This document shows, piece by piece, positions 40,772 through 52,829 of a DNA stretch of 64,000 nucleotides (position 1 is the first letter of the stretch; the number at the start of each line of letters is the position of its first letter). Source of the stretch: Symbiodinium natans. Lineage: Eukaryota > Sar > Dinophyceae > Suessiales > Symbiodiniaceae. The stretch spans positions 498,001 to 562,000 of the forward strand of contig CAJNDS010000835.1 in NCBI GenBank assembly GCA_905221605.1, written 5' to 3'. The translations under genes and the position numbers were made by a program. The notes beneath the pieces were generated by a model. It was not told the origin of the DNA. It saw only the letters and a list, made by a program, of their open reading frames with translations, and ran no database searches.

Positions 40772-43081
40772 AAAAAAAAGCCCTAAGCCCTAAGCCTTAA
40801 AAAAACAAGAAGCCTACAGCCTCCGAAGCCGACGGGGACCCGAGAGGACGTGGCCTCCAAGCTGCCCAGCCCGGGGCCCCAAAAGGGAGGACACACGCAG
40901 AGCTGCCCCGGGTTAGGGCCGTTTTTGGGTCAAGGATATATAGGGTTTAGGGGTTTATAGGGTTTATAGGGTTTATAGGGTTTATAGGGTTTATAGGGTT
41001 TATAGGGTTTATAGGGTTTAGAGGGTTTATAGGGTTTAGGTTTTAGGGTTGAACTTATATAGGGGAAGAAGATGAAGGCTCCCTTCCAGTGGTTCCTCCA
41101 TATGCCCCTTTCAAGAGGGGCTTCAGGGTTTTGAGGCCAAACCGTAGGCAGGCTTTTTCTTGCCCCCTGCCCAGCTGAACGAAAGTCCACTTCGCAGGGT
41201 GCTAGGGTTGGGGGGGGGGCTCAGGCCACATCTGAAGGATTCAGGATGTGAATGCTATTTGGTTGGGTGTTGGGGTAGCATATAGTGCTGCGGCGTCTTC
41301 TCTGAGAGGTTCTTTCGCGTGAAGGTTGAGCGAACAGGAAGACTCCCACGTCCGCCACAACCCCGAAATTACCCTTAAACAACCGCAAGCATTCAAGAAC
41401 ACCGCTCTTTGCTAGATACAGTCTTTAAGATACATTGAAATGTTTACTAGGCTTCTGTGCAGCTCCTTTCACTTTCTTAAATGGTCGCAAAGAGCGGCCA
41501 GGCCCTCAAGTTGACAGATGAAGCTGCGGGGCACACTTCGGTGCAGCCCCGGGAGGGAGAGAGACTTGTGTATAGGGTTTAGGGTTTAGGGTTTAGGGAT
41601 ATGATGGGACTTTCTGAGGTATGTGACATATAACGTACACTTTATATAGATACCGGTACTATAGATGAGGCGATCCAGCCTGGTCAAGAGCGATAGCTGC
41701 AGCCTCGGTCCTTTTCCGTGTGTTGAGCCCGACAAGCCCGAAAGCCCAGAAGCTTGCGGGCCCCCCGGTGGAGAAGGGAAAACCTGAGAGGTGAGTTTGC
41801 GCAGTTAGGCCTCTCCGTCCATGAGTCAGACGGGTTAAGGCTTACAGGGTTCAGGGGACTGGTGCGCGCTTTTGACCGGTTGAGTAAGAGGACTCCCAGC
41901 CTGCCGCTTTGAGGCCAGATCAAGTTGCCTAGCGTTACCACATATGCATGTGGCATTTTTTTGGGGGGGGGGGGGGGGGTTCCTAAACCTCAAGGGCAGA
42001 AAACCAGTACAAATGAAATCTAAACTAGGGGATCGTCTACCCTATGCCACTCCGGTCCCAAACGTATCAACCCCAGGAGCACGAGTACCCCCAAAAGTCT
42101 CAAGCCTTTCCTGGCCTGTCTGAGATCTCGCAAGGCTTAGGGTTTAGGGTGTAGGAGCCCCAAACCCTAGACTTTGAACACCGAGGATCTTATCTTTTGC
42201 TTCATCTTCGTGATGGAGCTCGTCTTGCGCATATCTGCGTTTGGAAAGAGCTTTCTGAACATGTGTCTCGCCAGCATTTACTTTGGGGACGCCATGAATC
42301 CTTTTGGTCCATATGCCCTAGTAGAGGAGTGGGTGGTCGCCGACGCATGTCCTCGGTGTGTTTTGGTTCCGGAGTTTTGTGAGATTGGGTTTAGGGTTTA
42401 GGGTTTAGTAATTAGGGTTTAGGTTTTAATTCGAAGTAGGGCTTTTGGTGCGTCGGGTTCAGAGATTGTTCGACGCTGGGGGTTGGATCACGGGTTCGGC
42501 CCTTTGATCAACCTCGCACGCGCGCGCAGAACTTTTTAACGGCGGGGGAGCGTTTCGACATCAATGATGTGAGAGGGTCAGCCCTTCACTTGGATTTGTA
42601 TTTGATTTCAAGACGTGAGAGCCCTTGCCTGCTGGAATAGAGCCTGCTGCTGCAACCGACCCGAGCCCAGGCAGCATGCGGCAGCTTGCGCGTGCTGCGG
42701 GTAAATAGATAAATAAATGCATACACATTTATGTGCACACGCGTGCCCCCAATCCCAATGTCCAACAGCCGACACCCAGACGCCACAGGCTCGAGCACGC
42801 ACGTTCACGAGAACATGCGCACATGCGCACATGCGCACATGCGCACCCACACCCACACCCACGCCCACACCCACACCCACACCCACACCCACACCCCCAC
42901 CCACCCACCCACACCCACCCACCCACCCACCCCCCACCCGCCCCCACCCCCCCACCCCACCCACCCACCCACCCACCCACCCACCACACCACACCCACAC
43001 CCACACCCACACCCACACACCACACCCACCCCCACCCACCCACACACACACACACACACCACACACACACACACACACACA

Positions 43082-43118
<37 letters not shown>

Positions 43119-43203
43119 ACACACACACACACACAGTTACACACACACACAGAGACAGTACACACACACACACACACACACACAGTTACACACACACACA
43201 CAG

Positions 43204-43237
<34 letters not shown>

Positions 43238-43568
43238 ACACACACACACAGTTACACACACACACACAGTTACACACACAGTTACACACACACAGTTACA
43301 CACACACAGTTACACACACACCAGTACACACACACAGTTACACACACACACAGTTACACACACACACACAACACACACACACACACACAGTTACACAGTT
43401 ACACACACACACAGTTACACACACACACACACACACACACAGTTACACACACAGTTACACACACACACAGTTACACACACACACACACAGTTACACACAC
43501 ACACACACACACAGTTACACACACACACACACACACAGTTACACACACACACACAGTTACACACACAC

Positions 43569-43600
<32 letters not shown>

Positions 43601-46600
43601 CCGCGCGCGCTCTAAACACTAAAGCCGATGGCAGCAAAGACCCTGAGTCCTAAACCCTAAACCCTGAAGGCCTGACTCCCAGAGCCCCAAGTTGAACTTG
43701 TGTGAGTTCGTCCGGGCACTAAAATCTCGTCGCATGCACACGGCCTTGTTTGCGAGCAGGGATGGTTGGCAATGGAACTTGTTTGACCTGCTTATCGTGG
43801 GCTTCAGCGTGGCGGATGAGGCAGGAATCTGGGGTTAAGCATCAAGACTACTCCGGACCCTGAAATCCCCCTGACCCGAAAGCGCGTAGCCAACGCCGTG
43901 GGCCCATGCCCTGCACGTTAGAAAAATGGAGAAATATGTCGTGTACAGTAGAATAGGAGAGAAAACAAGAGCTGATCTTGTCTACATGAAAGTGTATTGG
44001 GGACACGCTTATTTGAGTACCTGCATCTTATTCTTGCTACAGACCTTGCCTCGACCATGTTTGTTGCATCTAGCGTGCGCGCGTCGCTCTTGCCAAGGCC
44101 ATGCCAGACCCATGGGCCCTCGGGCCACTAGGGTTTTGGTTTTGGGTTTGGTCTAGGGTTCGGAGGTAAAGGTGGTTTAGGGTTTCTTTGACTTGGGCTG
44201 CTTGACTTGTGTCTTTTGCCCTCCAGAGCATGCCCCGGGGAGCTTTGGCTGCCGCAAAAAAAGGCCTTAAACCCAACGGAAGAACCTGGGAGCTTCATGC
44301 AACCCTGTAGATCACGAAGCTTATCCTCACCGACGGTGACATCCAGGAGGCCACTTGGATCATGTGTCGGCGTGGTTAGGGTTCTAAGGGGGTTGGGAGA
44401 GCCCTGGATGCAAAACAGGGCTTTGGGTTTGAGACGCGAGTCGGGTGTAGGGGTTCGGAGCTAGCCTTAATTAGCCCAGGGGCTAGTGAACAGTGTTGCG
44501 AGCTGCCTCTTATCAAGTCATCGTCGTGGTCCGCTGGGAAATGCAATGCCACGACGCGCTTGAAGGATTGCAGGGGCGATCGCGAACAAGCGGGGGCCGG
44601 AACTTAAAACTACCTCGCAAATCACACCTCAGCTCCGAACCAGATAGGTGCGAAGCATGGGGCCAGCAAAAGTAGCATGCCATTATTGTGCGGCTCCGCC
44701 ATCATATGTAGGTATGTGTATCAAGCCTATAGGACTCTACACTACCGTACTCCAAATGACAGGTTTTTTGGGACCATTAATTAGGCCCTTCGAGAGCTGC
44801 TCTGGCCCCAAGTGCATGAGTAACCTGGGTTACAATCCCCTGCAAGCTCCCTACTATAAACACGGAGCTTTCTTGGTTAGGGTAGCGAAAAATGACGATA
44901 GTTGCTGGCAGCTTCAGCCAACACCGTTGGAACCAAACGAACCCCAAACCGGTTTACGGTCCACACACACCTGAGTAGGGGTTACAGTCGTGTAGGCCAT
45001 GTGATCCCACTTTTGATGTCTTCATCTCGGCCATGCGCGTACTGCTAGGTTTGTTTGTTTCCCTCGCATCTTGGGGTTCATCGTGTCCCCTTTTGGTGAA
45101 GCTGGGTTCGTGCTGATGGTGCGAGGAAGCCCGTACGAACCCTCGTTGTGTCTGAACTCTGTGCAACTATACGCCACGGATTTCTCCTGTACACTGTACA
45201 TAAGTGCCACCGTATGTAGACTTTTACTTTGTTTTCGGGCGCCTGCGGCGATGTCATTCGCACATTGAGCACTCCAAGCAAGCCATCGGCCCTGAACCTT
45301 TACCAAAAAGGCATCCAGCACATTCACCTCCTTCCCCCCCCCCCCCCCCCCCCCCCCCCCCGCCGTCCTCCGCCCAAGCGAGGTTTTCGATAGCTTCGGT
45401 GTGCTTCGTCTCCTGAGCGCTTCGGCGTGCAGTGGATGTACGTAGTGTTTCTGGTTTCGAGGGCTCATGGCTGAAGATCTACTTAAGATCCTTGTAGGCC
45501 CTAGTTATGGAGAAGTGTCAGGCTTCTGAGCATGTCATTTGCTCCTGCTCTTCATGGCAAAATGATCTAGGAGTTCCAGTCGCGCCCTTTCTTTGCGGAT
45601 TGGGGTTCCCGGTTGTTCCAAGGGCGACAGGGGAGCCCAGTCGTCGGGCAGCGCTCGGTTTTATCAGCATTGCACCGTGAAGGTGTCAGGAGGGCATTTG
45701 CGTTAAGGGACATGCCACGCAGACGTGCGACACAGTGTATCACACGGCCTCACGAAGGCACCAAAAAGGCCCTGAAGGATCCTAAAGGTGCTTCCCAAAC
45801 CCTCGATAAACCCCGCCCAAAATCTCCAGTAAGCAAGCAGCAAAACTATTGTACTTCGAACATGGCAACCCTGCAGGTGCAGAATTTGCGGGCTCACGGC
45901 ACTCCACGGATTCTCTGGGAACACTCTGGGGTTGAGCACTCCCGGGGTACTCTGGAGCACTGCTGGACACTCGGGATTCTCTGGGGATACTCTGGAGTTT
46001 GGCACTCGGATTGCCCGGGGATACTCTTGGGGCTGGGCACTCCAGGGAGATTCTCTAAAGTGCGGGTGATGGGCGAGGAGAAGGCTTTAGTTTAAAATCG
46101 ACCACCCCACGCCGAGGGTGGGGAACTATGGGGGGTGGGATACCGCTTATTATAAAAAGTTCGGGACTGCAGGAAAAAAAAGTAATGCGCCACCCCAAAC
46201 GCTACGAAAGCATCCCAAATCCCAAGCACTCAAACAGCGAACTAAAATCCCAAAAACCCTTGCACCCTCAACTCCCCCTACTTGGCCTGTAAACCCACGA
46301 GTCCAAAGGGCTTGGGCGCATCGTGCGCCTGGTGCGGATGGTGCGCCTGATACCGGCGCTCAAGTCGATGGTGTACTTGATCCTGGCGCCGGGGCCTCCC
46401 AGGATGTTGCAGTCTTGCGTGTTAGGCTCACAGGAGATCGCGAGGACGCTGACTGCGCAGCAGGTCAAAGCATGTTAAAGCCATAGGCTCTGGTAGACAT
46501 CCAAGTGCGAACCAGGTCTTTGAAGAGCTTCTTGTGGACGGTGGTGCTGCTGCTGCTGGGGCCATCCTTGACAAATCCCTTTTGATTCTTTTGTGGCCCC

Positions 46601-48326
46601 ATCAGTCGGCCAGAATCTTCTGTGCTTCATCCGGGACCCCTAAACCCTCCAGTGAAGGACTTGCCCACCGCTTGTCAGAGTGCACATGTGAGGCATAGAG
46701 GGGCGGCAGTGCGTCAACATGTTTTGGGTGTTGGGGTTTGGGCGTGTCGTCGGGTGAGCCACGCGGGAGTGCGAAGAAGTCCCTACGTTTCTGGTGCAGT
46801 GCGGTGTCAAGCTGCTGAGTTCCTAAACCCCAAAACTTCTCGTTTTGAGCTCAACCACTAACCACCCTAAGCCCCAAGCCCGAAAACCCGAAAACCCTAA
46901 CGCGGCGCGAGTGTGACAAAACCCTAAGGCCTTCACCAACCAGCCAAGACCAAGGTTGATCCTGATGTACTGCGTGGCTGCACCTTGGCCTAAACCATCG
47001 GCGACTTGAGATCAGGGTTTACCCGTAGGGGCCGCATGACCACCCCGAAAATCGCGTTGCTTTACGCCGTACTGCTGCGGTAGAACCCTTATGAAGGTAT
47101 ATGAACCGAAAAGCCTGCTTTTTCGGGCTCAAGCGCGAAACACAGAAGCCGCAGTGGTTTGCCCTAAACCAAATCCCTTGGATGGGGGTTGGGATGGCTA
47201 CATGAACTAGAAACTCCTGAGGCTTACGGAGGGTGCAGGGTTTGGGGGTTTAGGGTTCAGGATTCCCTGGTTACCTCGTCGTGCGTTCAAGGTCCAGAGC
47301 CCTTCGAACGCTCTCCCAGGTTTACTTCACCGAGCTGGCCTTCGATCTTCAGCACAAGCATCCGGACATCGCCACGTTGGGGCTTAGTTTGGGGTTTATA
47401 GGGTTTAAGTCGGTTTAAGGTTTAGGGTAATTAAGGTTGTTGTCATCAACCACAAGGTGATGTGACGTCCTGGAAATCAGAAAGCCGCAAAGTCTGGAAT
47501 CCTAGAAGGCCTAAACCTGCCCTACAACTCCTCAACCCTCAAGTGTTCTACTGATTGGCAAGCCCTTAAAGCACAGTCTGCCAGGTAGCCGGAAAATCCT
47601 ATAGATCCCTCTTTGACCAACAAGAAACCCTGCAGAATGAAGGACAAAGACTTCACAAGCGTCCGTCAGAGTTGGGGCTGCTCGGCGCCTTTGGGGCAGC
47701 TCGGGTTGCGTTCTGTAGAGAACCAACCTCCCCCCTCCCTTAGGCCTTGGTAAGCTGTGAAGAGGGCTGGGGGTTCGGGAAGGGGTGGGTGGGGTGGGTG
47801 CTTTAGAAGGCTTAAGTGTGCTTTTACCCTCAACAGGCTTTACGGGTTCTGAGCTGTACGCTGCACGGGCCCGCATCCTTGGTGGTTCTTCTGCGCCGGG
47901 GGGAAACACTCTTTGGGAACACATTTTTTTTGCCAGACGCGATTGCCCTGCGGTAAGGAAAGCCGCACCCTTGATCAAGCCCTTATTAAGCAGAGAACAA
48001 AAAGCACGCCCCCCCGTGAGGTTCCATCGGCAGCTCCATCCTATCGCTCTTTCAAGCCATAACTGGAGGTGACGACTGGACACTTGGGCTTTAACTTGCA
48101 ACCCTAAACTCAAGAAACTCTAAGATGTGCACGTGCAGCAAGACCTGTGGAACTGCATCACAGTTCGTGTTGCAGTCTGGCGCATTGTCATGGAGGGAGG
48201 GGGCTTGGGGCAAAGCGAAGTTCAGGCAGAACTTCATCCTCGTCTTCGACATATCTGGGGACGGCAGCGTCGTGATGCTCGGCCTATGAAGCCACACACT
48301 CCAGCAAAGCAGCCCCATAAATGTTA

Positions 48327-48377
<51 letters not shown>

Positions 48378-51300
48378 AGCAAGTCCTGGATTTCAGGGCA
48401 GGGTAGGTTTTAGAGCAGCTTTGGGGTGGAGAAGCTTGAAGAGGAACACCTTGGTCTTCTCCTTGTTCATCGCCTTCGCCACATTGGCCAGCACCTGAGA
48501 GACCGAGTCTGGCGGTGGACGTTCGGCTTGTTTTTCATCCCCAAAAACAAGGCTGCACCCCAAAAAGTGCCCTGCAAGAGTGGCGGCTGTCGATCCAAGG
48601 TCATGATGAACCTGGTTACTGGCGTCTTCGTGGACGGAGCTCAGCGGATTGCGCGTGAAGAGAAGAACCAGGACTGTCTGCACGGGTGCAACGGGGTCTT
48701 TTAGCTGTTGGCGATGGCACTCCAGTGGCGTTGTTGGATCAGATCGGCTTCGGTTGTGCATATGCACGCCAGGTAGGCGCTGAATTAATGCCTGTCAGGC
48801 GTCTCCTCCTCAACACCCTGCGCATCCCTGTGTGCCATCCCCCTCTGCGCCCACTACTCGCATGGCAACTTTGGGCGTATGTTTAGGATAGGCAGGCTCT
48901 GGGTGCATGCGTGATTCTTTGTCAGACATGAGCCGCACAAGCCAAGCTTTCCAAACATAGCACCTTTCGAAGATCAAGCCGATTTCAGAGATTTCTCCCA
49001 CCCACACGCCACCCCCATTTGCAAGTCTCAAGGGTCTGCCAAGGCCACAGCCGGCAGTGAGACTCTGCTGTCTAAAGATGAGCACGTCACTACTTGCGGG
49101 TTAGTTGTCGTGCCCCTGTTGATCTACGTCCGTGCACAGGAGATACACGGACCGTGCGGGGTTAGAAAGGTGGACTCCGAATTTTGCGGTCTGAAAGTGT
49201 CCATCTCGAGCGTGCATCCACCAAAGCACATTTCAGACGTTCACCCGCTGCTTCGACTCCATGAGCTGAGATGTTTCAAAAAGTGTGAGTGCTCCACATC
49301 TGGCTGAGTCTCTTCCTCATGAAGCATCTGCCCAAACCCGTCAGGAGCACAAAGGGCCGGATCACGCCGGAACGAAGCATGTTGTTACGTGTAGGTGTGG
49401 TCGCAAGAATTGTCCTCTCGCCCCTGCGCCTGAGTTGTCATTTCCACCACCTTATAGTTTTGGGGCGTCCGGAGGCCTCGCAGGGAATCTCCGAAAAAGG
49501 CCTTCAGAAGGGGTGCAGGAAAGAACGGATTTCGGATCTCCAGATTGGAAGCTCCAAGGCTGGAGGCTGAAAGGAGAGGGGCTTCCTGGGCTTCTTGTTG
49601 TGATGAAAGGCAAAGGCAACCTGATACAAAAAGCAACTCCAATGGAAGATGTGCATTCTTCCTTCCTGCTTCTTCCTGCGGATTCGATGTTGGAGGGGAT
49701 CTGACTTAAAAAAAGGTTTCCTTGCGTGCCTGTGAGTGGCCCTCGTGGCCACAGCCTCGCCAAGTTTGTGAGCCACACCCCTGGTCCAGATACTCCCTTG
49801 TAGTTTGTTCCTGCAGTTGTGAGTGTCGCCCTCTGACACGGCGTTACCCCCCCTCTGTTATCATAAGTATGCAGGGGTACCAACACTAGAGTGTCAACAG
49901 CAAGTGGGATAGGTCGCGTGCATATGCGCGCATGAGTGGTCCAAGATTGAAGGCCGCCGGGTAGTTCTGACTGCATCAAATTTTGAAGGAGCGCAAGGGG
50001 GAGTTTGCACAGGGGCAAATCGGACTCGGGGCTCAAGCCCTGAATCCCTAGACCTTGAATCCTTTCCGGCGTCAGCTACGCCGTTGGCAACACACCTTGC
50101 AAACCCTCACCCCGAAGATGGACTCTCAAGCACGGGGCCGCTGGAGCTTGGGGGAACGGCCTTCAGTTTGTAGAGCTTAGCCGGGTTGTGGGGTTGAGGG
50201 TTGGGATGTCTCAAGCACCCGGCAGTCGCTACGAGGCCTGGATGCAAAAAAGGGGTTGGGATGTTGCCTCTTATACTAACAGCCCTGAAAAGGTATGATT
50301 ATATTTCAGTACCCCCCCCCTATTATTATGATCCTTATATTGAAGACTGTTAGTAGAAAGGGGAACATTCCAAGTGGAGGGCTTTCATTCGAAGACGTGC
50401 TCTCCAAGAGCAGAGGCTACAAAAAGGGTTGAGGCTCCTCTGCCCCTCAACCTGCTAAACCCTAAGCCGGTTCAGGGTTTAGGGTTTAGGGTTTAGGGTT
50501 GAGGGTAAGCACCTGAGCCAGTACTTTCCCTGCAGTGCCTGAGAGTGGTCACCTGAAACGCACACCTGGCACACCTGAAGCCCTGAACGTGCCAGGAGCT
50601 GCTCAAGCACGTGCGCCGGCTTCTTGCACCGCAGGAGGCGAAAAGCAACGGCAACTTGTGGGCAAGTAAAGGATCTGTTTGGGGGGAGAGGGGGGTATCC
50701 CTAAACCCCGAAACCTTTGTGAAAAACAGCAAATCCTGGCTAATCCCTAGGAGCTCCCTCAAGCCGGCCCTACACACCCTTGAGCCGAATACCCAAAAAA
50801 ACCCACATCTGCTACAGCTCTACAAACGTGCTTCAGCCACAAAGCAGCTAAGGAGGTTTTTTGCTACATCCTTCTAAGCCCCCAAAGGGCCGCAAGCCTG
50901 TAGCACGGTGGTGAGAGCTCAGGAGAGGTCGGGGCCGATGATGGCACCTTGGCAGAGCTGCCTTAGGGAGTTTTTGGGAGTCGGGAAAGCGATTTAGGAA
51001 GTGTAGGGCTTCGTTGGTGAAGATTGAGGGCCTCAGGCTGCCTCAGGCCCCCCTGGCCCTATAGCTCAAGGCCTGAGGGCCCCCAAAAATCTGATTTCAA
51101 GCTGTTTTCGAATGAATGACATGACTGTTGCTTCCAAGATACTAAAGTTACCAAATCAAGCACAAGATTAAGCCCAAACCATGTAAGGTAAAGGAGTAGG
51201 TCAAGCTGTTGGCCGGAGTGCAGCTCCCACACGGAGCTGATAGGTTGCCGCCCCCATATATCGTGGGCACGCAGAAAGACCCTCCACACCTAAATTTATA

Positions 51301-52573
51301 AACCCTACTACCTCGGCCCCTGACTTTCTCGCCGCTCTCAGGAGGAGCGCAGAAGAAGTTGCAGATAGGTAGACTTGAGCAAAGCAGCTCGGGAAGAATA
51401 CCTCGGTGTGCTGGACCCGCCCCGGTCCTACTTGTAAGGCTTCGGGGCACGGGATGCGGCGCCACGAGCAAAACGCGAAGACTAGGTACTGTGTACCTCG
51501 TATATGCAAGCCACATCCGCTCCTGAAATCCGAGACTTCGTGACGTGGCTCGACTTCTGCCAGAAGCTGCACAACGAAGAAATGCGCGCCTACCTCATGG
51601 CTTTCGAGATGGACACGGGGCAGGCGAAGGAGCCACCGCAGGGACATGCAAAAGAAGCCCTCCACACCTCTCAACATGCTCCTTTCTGCAGGATATCTTC
51701 TACATACTTGATCAAGATCGACAAGGGAAGGTGACCATGCGCGAGTTCTTCTCTGCAACTCGGTGAGAGGGCTATCTCAAGGGTGCCTGCAATATCGCCT
51801 TTCCCCCCAATTGCATAGTGAGCAAACCTTTCGCGAAGCACAAGACGCCATTCCGACCTCGCAAGCTTTGTAGCGCGCGATTCGGCCGCAGTCTACCCCT
51901 GCCATTCGAGTGTTTGATCTCGAAGGAGCTCCCCAGCAGTCAGCTTCAACACTGAAGAACCAGCCAAGGCTTGCGTGAACCTCCACGGCCCACCAAGGCC
52001 AGCAGGGTTCATCGTGGGGTTCCCCTACTAATTATGGGGGGGATCCTAGAAGGGTATAGAGGTTCCCCTACTAATTATGGGGGGGATCCTAGGCCCTACT
52101 AATTATGGGGGGGATCCTAGGGGGGAGGGGAGGGGGTAGTATAGAGGTTCCCCTACTAATTATGGGGGGGATCCTAGGGGAGGGGGGGGTAGTATAGAGG
52201 TTCCTAATTCTGGGGGGGATCCTAGGGGGGGGGAGGGGGGGGGGGTAGTATAGAGGGGTCGTAGGGGAATCAGCCCAGGGCTTTTCAGGGTTTTTGGGCT
52301 TCAAGGGCGCTTGTTCGGAGGCTGGCAGACACAGCGATCCTCCGGCACTTGGTGCAGAGAACCTATGCCGCTTGGTCAGGCCAGCAAGCACCAGCTCGAA
52401 AGATACCCCTTAAACCCTGAACCCTATAAACCCTGAACCCCAAACCCCAAACCCTAAGTGGGGGAGTTGCGTTGATGCGTGGTGCAGTCGCAAAAATCGC
52501 AGAGCAGACCTAGGAAGACCTGGACGGGCACTTGGATCGACTGGAGGCACTTCTTGGAGGACGTGCTGGCTAA
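38987..52573 (+). CDS. Voltage-gated cation channel, single six-helix domain with EF-hands, multi-exon
   Basis: Exons: 39989-40052 (S1, IMGIILMMNAILVGIQ), 41502-41567 (S1-S2 loop), 42171-42262 (S2, FIFVMELVLRISAFG), 43760-43824 (S3, WNLFDLLIVGFSVAD), 46309-46387 (S4, RIVRLVRMVRLIPALK), 46516-46554 and 46955-46979 (S5), 47320-47375 (VYFTELAFD), 48034-48087 (pore, LFQAITGGDDW), 48444-48486 and 48600-48671 (S6, MMNLVTGVFVDGAQRI), 50596-50650, 51535-51629, 51692-51762 (EF-hand loop DQDRQGKVTMRE), 52321-52366 and 52514-52573 (end). Splice phases agree at almost every join from S1 to the stop. Exons at 38987-39034 and 39231-~39289 may encode the N-terminus. S4 arginines give voltage sensing, and the EF-hand suggests calcium regulation. 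A first EF-hand (50596/51535) lacks calcium ligands. The pore-S6 spacing is short, so a microexon may be missing. Donors are GT, GC and GA. Confidence 0.75.
39057..39170. mobile_element. MITE-like element, family A (copy 3)
   Basis: Starts TTGGGATGACCAGTCCTTAGACTAAGAG-like sequence, has TAGGGATTA, a C-rich centre, TATACTCCCGATTATA, and ends GAACATCCTAAG. Confidence 0.5.
40556..40780. repeat. Longest CCCTAAA/CCCCTAA array, ending in poly(C)-poly(A)
   Basis: About 25 CCCTAAA or CCCCTAA units pass into C-runs (about 40707-40718 and 40738-40761) and then an A-run of about 18. It lies in the S1-S2 loop intron of the channel gene. Confidence 0.95.
40940..41045. repeat. GGGTTTATA minisatellite
   Basis: At least eight copies of GGGTTTATA, a two-base-expanded telomere-like unit, as at 29625-29712. 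Confidence 0.95.
42838..43600. repeat. Large AC-rich microsatellite
   Basis: The first third is CCCAC/CCCACA-rich; the rest is (AC)n interrupted by many AGTTAC blocks at roughly 15-30 bp spacing. It lies in the channel intron between the S2 (42171) and S3 (43760) exons. All long open frames here are by-products of the repeat. Confidence 0.98.
45336..45361. repeat. Poly(C) run
   Basis: About 26 C in a row in the channel intron between the S3 and S4 exons. Confidence 0.95.
45895..46065. repeat. Degenerate minisatellite (ACTCTGGGG-type)
   Basis: Repeats of GGGATACTCTGGAGTTTGGCACTC-like units in imperfect tandem, within the channel intron before S4. Confidence 0.7.
48331..48375. repeat. 45-base poly(C) run
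   Basis: An uninterrupted C-run lies about 70 bp before the S6 exon of the channel. It is the longest homopolymer in the window. Confidence 0.97.
50256..50374. mobile_element. MITE-like element, family A (copy 4)
   Basis: Starts TTGGGATGTTGCCTCTTATACTAACAG, continues GTACCCCCCCCC, and ends GACTGTTAGTAGAAAGGGGAACATTCC. It lies in a channel intron. Confidence 0.55.
52018..52255. repeat. Tandem repeat with CTACTAATTATGGGGGGGATCC unit
   Basis: Four full copies and one diverged copy of a unit containing CTACTAATTATGGGGGG and GATCCTAG, with variable G-rich spacers. It lies in a channel intron between the EF-hand exon (51692) and the 52321 exon. Confidence 0.93.
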
Positions 52574-52829
52574 GGGTTTCGGCATTGGAGTTTTGTTGGT
52601 GGCTACTTACTCTGAAGCCATAGACCCTACCTACGTGAGATTTCCACGCCGAGCCCAGCTGAAGCAACTAATTTGCACTGGGTTCGCCTGCATACGCATG
52701 GACAACGTGGTTTACAGCACGTTGCGTGGTTTAGTGTCAGGGCTTAGGGGAAGGATTTCCGACTGTCAATCTCTCATATCGTCACCCCAACTGTTAGGAG
52801 AAATCTAACTCGGGTTCAGGGGTTTAGGG

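Noticed and set aside
42608-43653. Open frames of 124-306 codons on both strands
   Set aside because: They are translations of the AC microsatellite (poly-TH or poly-VC) and have no coding meaning.
47532-48113. 193-codon minus-strand frame
   Set aside because: It overlaps the channel pore exon on the other strand, has no motif, and its frame reflects low stop frequency.
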